Below, piece by piece: positions 6,891 through 12,549 of a stretch of DNA of 12,549 bases; within the stretch, counting starts at the first letter, position 1, and each line of letters starts with the position of its first letter. Source of the stretch: Caldifarciminota bacterium. GTDB lineage: Bacteria > Hydrothermota > Tepidihabitantia > B3-TA06. Under the pieces are notes generated by a model. The model had not been told where the DNA came from. It made no database searches and saw only the letters and a program-made list of their open reading frames with translations. Position numbers and translations under genes: made by a program. The stretch spans positions 1-12,549 of the forward strand of contig WJJO01000403.1 in NCBI GenBank assembly GCA_014729665.1, in the 5' to 3' direction.

Positions 6891-6985
6891 GAAGGATAAT
6901 AATAATAGCAGGTGTGGTTTTGTTTTGACTTATTGCAACAGCACTATCTCAGGTAGCAGACCCGGATTTAAGTAGTATTCCTTAA
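6887..6985 (+). pseudogene. Signal-peptide-like mini-gene interrupted by in-frame TGA
   Basis: An ATG overlaps the stop of the barrel gene (ATGA, 6887-6890) and has the ribosome site GGAGG 9 nt upstream. It encodes MRRIIIIAGVVLF, then TGA (6926-6928), and then continues in frame as LIATALSQVADPDLSSIP to TAA at 6983. Read across the TGA, this is a textbook signal peptide: charged start, hydrophobic core and an ALS-type cleavage region. The part after the TGA resembles the N-terminus of the next protein (SQV followed by A or S). It is probably the remnant of a secreted-protein gene whose body has been lost. A one-base sequencing error (TGG to TGA) could join the two halves, but the product would still have only 32 residues. 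Confidence 0.55.
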
Positions 6986-7013
6986 TAGATCAAATAATGA
7001 AATGCAGTCGTAC

Positions 7014-7041
7014 TTGACAAATTAATACTCCAGGGTATCAT
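7014..7041 (+). promoter_or_regulatory. Promoter of the first large surface protein
   Basis: TTGACA (7014-7019) and TATCAT (7036-7041) are 16 bp apart. Both boxes and the spacing equal those of the promoter at 5953-5980. Transcription would start near 7048, just before the AGGAGG ribosome site (7050-7055), giving a leader of about 12 nt. Confidence 0.7.
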
Positions 7042-7059
7042 TTATTATTAGGAGGATTA

Positions 7060-10000
7060 ATGGTTTTGAGTACAGTAATATCACTTTGCGGAACACTGGT
7101 TTTTTCTCAGGTTTCTGCAAATCCGACCGGTGCAGTACCCGGCTCGGTAAATAATATACAACAATCCCTTGAAAGCACAGCCGAGTATGCACCGCTTCTT
7201 CCCCAGGAGGAAGATACATTCGCGACTTACGCTTATACCTTGAGCGATATAATTGTCTTTTCCTACGCCGATGATGCTCAGATAGAGATATGGAATGAGG
7301 ACAGGACCACCCTACACTGGTCAGGTACATTAAATCAAGACGAGTTCCATCACCAATACGGAAGCGGGATCTACCAGATTCTATCCAGCAGGGAATTTTC
7401 TGTTCTCATAGGCGATCCGATAAGCAACATCGTTCAGGGGTGGACCGCAGTAGACCAGCGTAGCAAGCCACTTTCCACCAAACTACTTACGGTCGTTCAG
7501 GGTAGTTGGGTATCAGGCTCCCATACCGGTACGGAAATATTTAACGTATTCGCCTATTACGATAATACCCATGTAGTCGTGAGGAATCTGAACGATGGAA
7601 CGCAAATATGGGAGGGTGACCTGGATAGTCTTGAATACTGGCAGTACTATAACTCAATAGGAGGTAGTGTCGGCAACAATATAAGAGGTTTGCCTATATC
7701 GATAGAGGCAAGCAAGGAGGTTTCAGCTATCTCTTATGGAGACTGCGGTTATTACCTGCCCGCATTCAATGGAACCTTTACCGGAAGGGACTTCATCGGT
7801 TATCTTGGAGACATGAGCGATTGGCCCCAATCATTAAAGATTATACCCTGGGAAGATGACGTTAATATAACCGTTACTGATCTTAATGAACCAACTGATA
7901 CGATATGGAAGTTGCATATCGAAGATCGCGGAAGGATTGAAGGAAAGCTAATATTGCGAAGATGGGTAAAGATTGAAGCGGATAAAGATATCTCGTGTGC
8001 ATTCGTCCCGGGTCAGGGATGTTACTACCACTTGCTCCGGGCTATTGACCGTAACGGTCTGGGTATCGGAACCGAATTCTTCATTCCTACATTAGGTTTT
8101 TGTTCATCCAATCCCGGAGACCCCAACGGCCAATTAGATATCTTCTCTTTCTACGACAACAATCAGGTTGAGGTTCGATCTACCTTCGATAACACGTTTG
8201 TATGGTCCGGAACCCTTAACGAAGGCGATCATCATCGTATCATGACGATGACGGGCGCACATACGGTAACATCGACCAGGGGTGTCGCCGTGATCGAAAG
8301 TGCAGGCGGTCAGGCCGGGGCGGATTTCCTCCCCCTGTGGTTCGCCATTCACCCTGCGGTTGCGACCGTGCCTACACCTCAGTTCTGCGAAACCGAATGC
8401 CTTGTTTCCACAATGCGTCAGAATAACTACCAGTTATTCGTCGAGAATAACGGGAATTCGATGGATGTCATTAATATTTCTACAACCCACACCGAAGCAC
8501 CCGATTTTACAAGTGAAGTAACCGACATCTTGGGAAATCCCCTGCCTGATGCTGACGGAAACTCTCAGATTGACACCGATTCCCTGCCTGCATCGGGAAG
8601 ATTCGAGGTTTTGGTTAACGTAACACCTGCAGATAAGCTGCCGTTTGGAACGACCGATACGTGTATATTCGCTATTCAATCCACGCAGGATACGGCTCGG
8701 ATGGATACCGCATTCCTGATTACGACAATCCGTGAAATCGAAGTAGAGGTTACACCGGTCGATACCTTGTACGTATATCCGGGGAATGTCGGGGTTTTCA
8801 ATCTTGAAACCTCCCACAACAGCCTCTACCGTGAGGATAACATTAATTTCTCCTGGTCGACTACCCAACCCGAGGCTCAATGGACGGTGATTTTGACCGA
8901 TATCAGCGGTAATGATCTTCAGGATAACGACGGTGACGGGAATATCGATCTTCCTTCCGTGCCGGTAAACCAGGAACCCTCGCCATTCCAGCTGAGGGTG
9001 CAGGTCCCGGACGACGCCAACGCCGGGGATGAAGATGTAGTAACATTGGTAACCACTTCTTATAACTATCCGGCAGATTACCCGGGCGACATCTACGGTA
9101 CCGTTATCGATACCGGTCGGTATGTTGTGATCGTAGAACCTGTGCCTGATATCCTTATCGAAGAGGATCAGACGGGGATAGTGGATGCAGGCCGAACCAT
9201 TCGCTACGGGCTTGAGGTTTTCAACTTCGGGAACACCGATGACGTCCCTAATATCACCTACCAGACCGATCAGGTCGGTTGGACCCATACCTTGATTTCA
9301 TCAAATGGAACCGATCCTATAGTTGACAATAACGCCGACGGCATACCTGACGTGGGTTTGCTTCCAAGGGTTGACGGCTCCGATTCGTTGTTCCTGGATG
9401 TGGATGTACCATGGAGTGCTGTGGAAGGTGAAATCGATTCGACCATTGTTTATGCACGGTCTACGGTCACGGATACCGTTTACGATTCCGTAGTTATCGT
9501 AACAACAGTAGACGTTTCAAGGGTCGTCGATATCGCCGTCTGGCCCGACCAAACCACCATTATCCATCCCGGGGATTCAGCAATCTACGAACTCCAGGTT
9601 GCCAACCACGGTGAGGATGCCGACCCCATTTCAATAGGATCGAACACCATCCGCAATCTGAACTGGGATACAACATTTACCTTTGCAAACAACGAGCCTC
9701 TGGATGATTACAACAATGACGGGCAAAGCGATTTGAATTTCGTTGAAGTTCTTGATACGGTATCGGTCAAGATGGTGGTTAGACCGCCGGAGGAATTAGG
9801 TTCTATTATAGGCGAATTCGATACAACCGTAGTCGAACAGCGCTACGTGTGGATACAGACCGGTTTTGAAGCCGACACCATAGTGCGTGACAGCGCCTTG
9901 CTTACTACTATCCTCGAGCCCGAGTTCGATATCCATAACTATCCCAACCCGTTTACCGACAAGACCACCTTTGCCTACACCATCCCCCGGGGCGGTCTGG

Positions 10001-10233
10001 TTACCTTAAGGATATACAACCGTGCAGGCGAATACATCCGCACCCTGCTGCTCGATGAGGAGCTTCAGTACGGCGGCATCTTCAAGATTGAATGGGATGG
10101 CCTTACCGAGGACGGTAAAGAGCCTTCACCCGGCATCTACATATATGCACTTGAATGGCGTGAACGCAAGGAAGATGATTCCTATGCCACATTCAAGAAA
10201 CGGATAGTCAAGAAGGCTCTGCTGCAGCCTTAA
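7060..10233 (+). CDS. Large modular secreted surface protein with FlgD-like/type 9-like C-terminal sorting domain (copy A)
   Basis: This 1057-residue protein is modular. A hydrophobic N-terminus (1-20) without Lys/Arg serves as a probable signal peptide. Four repeats of about 98 residues follow, each with an aromatic-x-D-[DN] core (D71, D168, D266, D366), a Trp-x-Gly strand and a downstream Val-Ser/Ala strand. They resemble IgGFc-binding-type domains. Residues about 445-950 form four Ig-like domains with aspartate-rich calcium-type loops at 497-505, 622-630, 756-764 and 883-891. The end (about 955-1057) is a FlgD-like/type 9-like sorting domain with NYPNPF (960-965) and a WDG motif. C447 and C535 are conserved in the paralogue. 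The AGGAGG site is only 4 nt from the ATG, so TTG at 7066 may be the real start. An adhesin or surface-layer role is likely, but the ligand is unknown. Confidence 0.85.
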   Translation: MVLSTVISLCGTLVFSQVSANPTGAVPGSVNNIQQSLESTAEYAPLLPQEEDTFATYAYTLSDIIVFSYADDAQIEIWNEDRTTLHWSGTLNQDEFHHQYGSGIYQILSSREFSVLIGDPISNIVQGWTAVDQRSKPLSTKLLTVVQGSWVSGSHTGTEIFNVFAYYDNTHVVVRNLNDGTQIWEGDLDSLEYWQYYNSIGGSVGNNIRGLPISIEASKEVSAISYGDCGYYLPAFNGTFTGRDFIGYLGDMSDWPQSLKIIPWEDDVNITVTDLNEPTDTIWKLHIEDRGRIEGKLILRRWVKIEADKDISCAFVPGQGCYYHLLRAIDRNGLGIGTEFFIPTLGFCSSNPGDPNGQLDIFSFYDNNQVEVRSTFDNTFVWSGTLNEGDHHRIMTMTGAHTVTSTRGVAVIESAGGQAGADFLPLWFAIHPAVATVPTPQFCETECLVSTMRQNNYQLFVENNGNSMDVINISTTHTEAPDFTSEVTDILGNPLPDADGNSQIDTDSLPASGRFEVLVNVTPADKLPFGTTDTCIFAIQSTQDTARMDTAFLITTIREIEVEVTPVDTLYVYPGNVGVFNLETSHNSLYREDNINFSWSTTQPEAQWTVILTDISGNDLQDNDGDGNIDLPSVPVNQEPSPFQLRVQVPDDANAGDEDVVTLVTTSYNYPADYPGDIYGTVIDTGRYVVIVEPVPDILIEEDQTGIVDAGRTIRYGLEVFNFGNTDDVPNITYQTDQVGWTHTLISSNGTDPIVDNNADGIPDVGLLPRVDGSDSLFLDVDVPWSAVEGEIDSTIVYARSTVTDTVYDSVVIVTTVDVSRVVDIAVWPDQTTIIHPGDSAIYELQVANHGEDADPISIGSNTIRNLNWDTTFTFANNEPLDDYNNDGQSDLNFVEVLDTVSVKMVVRPPEELGSIIGEFDTTVVEQRYVWIQTGFEADTIVRDSALLTTILEPEFDIHNYPNPFTDKTTFAYTIPRGGLVTLRIYNRAGEYIRTLLLDEELQYGGIFKIEWDGLTEDGKEPSPGIYIYALEWRERKEDDSYATFKKRIVKKALLQP

Positions 10234-10250
10234 CGAAATCTTCCTTTTTT
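10213..10250 (+). terminator. Weak possible terminator after copy A
   Basis: The inverted repeat AAGGCT/AGCCTT (10213-10218 and 10226-10231) has a 7-nt loop and spans the stop codon. A run of six T (10245-10250) follows after 13 nt, which is farther than in a normal intrinsic terminator. Termination here is uncertain. Confidence 0.25.
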
Positions 10251-10336
10251 CCCGCAGGTTGAATAATTGTGAATCGGAGGTCAAAAGATCGCAGGATTTC
10301 GGGGGTGGTGTATAACCTTCTCTTTCCTTCTTACCG

Positions 10337-10362
10337 TTTGGTTAGCAGGCTTGCTAACCGAA
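10337..10362. repeat. Strong palindrome between the two surface-protein genes
   Basis: GGTTAGCA and TGCTAACC pair perfectly around the loop GGCT. The flanks extend the stem to 11 pairs with one G-T. No T-run follows on either side, so it is not a standard terminator. It may be an operator, a processed RNA structure or the scar of a rearrangement. Confidence 0.6.
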
Positions 10363-10416
10363 GGTTCAAGACCCTAAACACATTACAACAGATATAAATA
10401 TTCAGGAGGGTCAGGG

Positions 10417-10452
10417 ATGATACAGATACGGATACATAACAGGAAACGGTAA
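10417..10452 (+). other. 11-codon frame with a good ribosome site, probably not a gene
   Basis: AGGAGG lies 7 nt before an ATG that encodes MIQIRIHNRKR and then stops. It lies upstream of the promoter of the next gene, so it is not a leader peptide of that transcript. It may be a leftover gene start like the one at 6887. The remainder of the 282-bp gap (10234-10515) shows only the palindrome and the promoter. Confidence 0.2.
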
Positions 10453-10462
10453 TTTCTTCCAC

Positions 10463-10491
10463 TTGACATAGATTACTTGTTTGACTATGAT
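10463..10491 (+). promoter_or_regulatory. Promoter of the second large surface protein
   Basis: TTGACA (10463-10468) and TATGAT (10486-10491) are 17 bp apart. The -35 box again lies in ACTTGACA. Transcription should start near 10498, and the AAGGAGG ribosome site (10505-10511) follows directly. Confidence 0.65.
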
Positions 10492-10515
10492 TATGTGTTC
10501 AATCAAGGAGGAAAC

Positions 10516-12549
10516 GTGAAACGTTTTTATCTATCAGGGGGAATAGCCCTCTTTATGGCGGTTTCGTTCGGTACAGCGATTAATGCACAAGTTGTCCTGG
10601 AACGTCCGGACGATTACCAGATGTCGAGGACTGTTATCCCGGAGGAGGAGAAGCATTATTTCGGTCACATAGATGAATTGAGGCCTCTTCCACAGGATGA
10701 TGAATTCGCGACCTATGCCTACACCTACGACGATATGGTTATCTTTTCATACGATGAAGAGAACTTCGTTCAGGTTCTGGATATATTTGATAATCCGGTA
10801 TGGTCCGGAACTATCCCGCTTGACAGCTTCGCCATAGTGGACGGTCTTGCTGACAGTGTATACATGGTTCTTGCCACCGGTGAATTTACGGTGGTTTCCG
10901 GTGACCCCTGGGGTATGGGATTAGGTACCTGGTGCGCGGTCGATGAAAACTCGAGACCGGTAAGCACCAAATTGCTGTCTGTCGGACCGAAATACCTTCA
11001 AATGTCAGGGAACTATGCTGAAGGTGTAATTGCAGTCTTTGCCTATGCGAACAATACCCACGTCATAGTCAGGAATCTTGATACCGATGGAGTGATATGG
11101 GAAGGCGATCTTAACGCAGGCGATCACTATTACTACCGGCACGACGATCCGACAAATCCCAGGGGGTTCCCGTATTCGGTGGAGGCCTCGCGTCCGGTTT
11201 CGGCATTGACCCTGAACGGTATGGGTGGAGTGTACATTCCTTCGTTCAACGGTACGTTCGTAGGCAGGGACTTCCTTACCTATTCACCTTACTGTTATCA
11301 AAATGGCGACGTTACCAAGAATGTCGCGGTGCTTCCATGGGAAGACGACACCAGGGTGATAATTGTAGATTTGGACAATCCCGAAGATACTATCTGGGAT
11401 AAGGTCTGTCCCACAGCAGGCGTGATAGAAGGTACGGTCATATCTTTGCCAAGGAGAGACCAGAAGCTGGGCAGGGGTCTGAAGATTCACAGCGATAAGG
11501 ATATTACCTTCATGAATGTTCCTTATGCCACTTATGGAAACAATATTATCGGGTTCTACATAATGGCGGGAATAGACAGAAACGGTCTTGGTATCGGTAC
11601 CGAGTTCCACGTACCGCTGGTATGTTCCGGGGGCGCAGGTTATGCAACCAGGCTTCATGTTATTGCCTACAGCGACAACACCAGCTTTACCGTAACCAGA
11701 ACACCCAAGTTGGGAGGTGCTGAGGAGCCCATCGCTTCGGGAACCCTTGACAGGGGCGAGTATTACCGTTTCACTGCAGCAAGCTGGGATGTGACGCAGG
11801 TAGGAACCTACCACGTAGTTGCCGACAAGGGTGTGGGAACTATCGTTAACTGTTACGACGACAACGGCGCAACCTTCCTGCCGCTCTGGTTCGCACTTCA
11901 TCCTAATATTGCGGCTACACCTTCGTTTCAATTCGAGGAAACCGAGTGCCTTGTTCCATTCCCTTACCTGGTTTATGCTGAAAACAACGGAAACGCACCC
12001 GATACAATCAATCTGAATGCAGTCGACACAAAATACCCCGAGTTCGACAACGAGCTTTTCGACGAGCTTGGACTGCCCCTTTATGATACAGACGGTGACG
12101 GCAGACTGGATACGGACATCGTGGGTGCAGGCGGCAGGTTCGGGGTCACGGTTGAAGTGACACCGGTAGATAAGCTGCCTTTCGGATATGTCGATACTTG
12201 TGTTTTTTCCGTACAGTCGGTGATAGATACCTCCAAACACGATACCGCACTGCTTGTAACCACCATCCGTGAGATAGAAGTCGACCTCGACCCGGATACC
12301 GTTATAGTAAACGCCTATCCCGGAGAGAATGCGGTATTCGACCTCGATGCCCTTCACACCAGCTGGTACCGCCCCGACACCCTGAACTTCGACTACAGAA
12401 CAACCATCCCGGAAAGCCAATGGCCGGTAGAGCTTTCAGAAGGCGGAACCCCTCTGACCGATGATGACGGAGACGGCATGGTAGATATTGACAGCGTTCC
12501 GGAGGGCGATCCTCCGGTGCCCGTACCCATGCAGGTTACCGTGAGTATA
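10516..12549 (+). CDS. Large modular secreted surface protein, paralogue of copy A (copy B), 3' end cut by window
   Basis: The frame is open for 678 codons to the right edge. It starts with GTG, supported by AAGGAGG 4 nt upstream and by a clear signal peptide (residues 1-24, KRF then a hydrophobic core, probable cut after INA). It aligns with copy A from LPQ-acidic-FATYAYT onward. Shared blocks include FNGTF-x-GRDF, IDRNGLGIGTEF, FLPLWFA, TECLV, DKLPFG and TTIREIEV. Four IgGFc-like repeats have cores at E81, N179, D277 and D387. Two Ig-like domains with calcium-type loops (524-532, 649-657) are seen before the cut. C478 and C562 match C447 and C535 of copy A. By analogy it should continue into more Ig-like domains and a sorting domain. 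It has its own promoter, and the function is unknown beyond the surface. Confidence 0.85.
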   Translation, partial: MKRFYLSGGIALFMAVSFGTAINAQVVLERPDDYQMSRTVIPEEEKHYFGHIDELRPLPQDDEFATYAYTYDDMVIFSYDEENFVQVLDIFDNPVWSGTIPLDSFAIVDGLADSVYMVLATGEFTVVSGDPWGMGLGTWCAVDENSRPVSTKLLSVGPKYLQMSGNYAEGVIAVFAYANNTHVIVRNLDTDGVIWEGDLNAGDHYYYRHDDPTNPRGFPYSVEASRPVSALTLNGMGGVYIPSFNGTFVGRDFLTYSPYCYQNGDVTKNVAVLPWEDDTRVIIVDLDNPEDTIWDKVCPTAGVIEGTVISLPRRDQKLGRGLKIHSDKDITFMNVPYATYGNNIIGFYIMAGIDRNGLGIGTEFHVPLVCSGGAGYATRLHVIAYSDNTSFTVTRTPKLGGAEEPIASGTLDRGEYYRFTAASWDVTQVGTYHVVADKGVGTIVNCYDDNGATFLPLWFALHPNIAATPSFQFEETECLVPFPYLVYAENNGNAPDTINLNAVDTKYPEFDNELFDELGLPLYDTDGDGRLDTDIVGAGGRFGVTVEVTPVDKLPFGYVDTCVFSVQSVIDTSKHDTALLVTTIREIEVDLDPDTVIVNAYPGENAVFDLDALHTSWYRPDTLNFDYRTTIPESQWPVELSEGGTPLTDDDGDGMVDIDSVPEGDPPVPVPMQVTVSI

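Noticed and set aside
6926..6928. TGA read as an amino acid (recoded genetic code or selenocysteine)
   Set aside because: TGA serves as a normal stop for ruvB, ruvC and the barrel gene, and a signal peptide is no place for selenocysteine. A broken gene is simpler.
8434..9288. 284-codon open frame on the minus strand
   Set aside because: It is antisense to the conserved Ig-like domains of copy A and has no recognisable protein features. Codon bias of the sense gene explains it.
11284..12420. 378-codon open frame on the minus strand
   Set aside because: It lies wholly antisense to copy B, whose frame is supported by paralogy with copy A, a signal peptide, a ribosome site and a promoter. The antisense product shows no motif.
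1..12549. Insertion sequences, CRISPR arrays, tRNA or rRNA genes, phage or defence modules
   Set aside because: No transposase-like protein, terminal inverted repeats, regularly spaced repeats or RNA gene signatures were seen on either strand.

Overview
The window looks like a fragment of an uncultured bacterial chromosome. Its large secreted proteins end in an NYPNPF-type FlgD-like/type 9-like sorting domain. That ending is common in the FCB group (Bacteroidota, Chlorobiota, Fibrobacterota and relatives) and in candidate lineages such as WOR-3 and TA06. The phylum is inferred from protein style only. No rRNA, tRNA, CRISPR array or insertion sequence was seen.

The left third (1-4209, minus strand) is a tight gene cluster read right to left. 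It starts with ruvC, ruvA and ruvB (Holliday junction resolvase and branch-migration motor). These are followed by a D-2-hydroxyacid dehydrogenase, a small cupin and a PHP-family phosphatase that runs off the left edge. The first four genes overlap one another, so they are probably translationally coupled. The ruvC promoter lies so close to its ATG that the transcript may be leaderless. A 204-bp gap with an AT-rich tandem repeat separates ruvC from a stand-alone minus-strand dihydrolipoyl dehydrogenase gene (lpdA, 4414-5808), which has its own promoter.

At about 5.8 kb the gene direction flips. The 386-bp divergent region holds the lpdA promoter, three ACAGTA repeats, and a strong promoter for the plus strand followed by a leader of about 200 nt. 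From there to the right edge every gene is on the plus strand and appears to act at the cell surface. First comes a likely outer-membrane beta-barrel protein (6195-6890). Its stop codon overlaps a short signal-peptide-like reading frame broken by TGA. Next is a 1057-residue modular surface protein (7060-10233), and then a paralogue of it that starts with GTG at 10516 and runs off the right edge. Each intact plus-strand gene has its own ACTTGACA-type promoter.

The most distinctive content is the pair of tandem surface-protein paralogues. Each has four IgGFc-binding-like repeats of about 98 residues, then Ig-like domains of about 125-134 residues that each carry an aspartate-rich calcium-type loop. 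The complete copy adds a C-terminal sorting-like domain. With the barrel protein they may form a cell-envelope or adhesion module. That functional link is inference; the architecture is visible in the sequence. I did not find a convincing defence system, mobile element or biosynthetic cluster.
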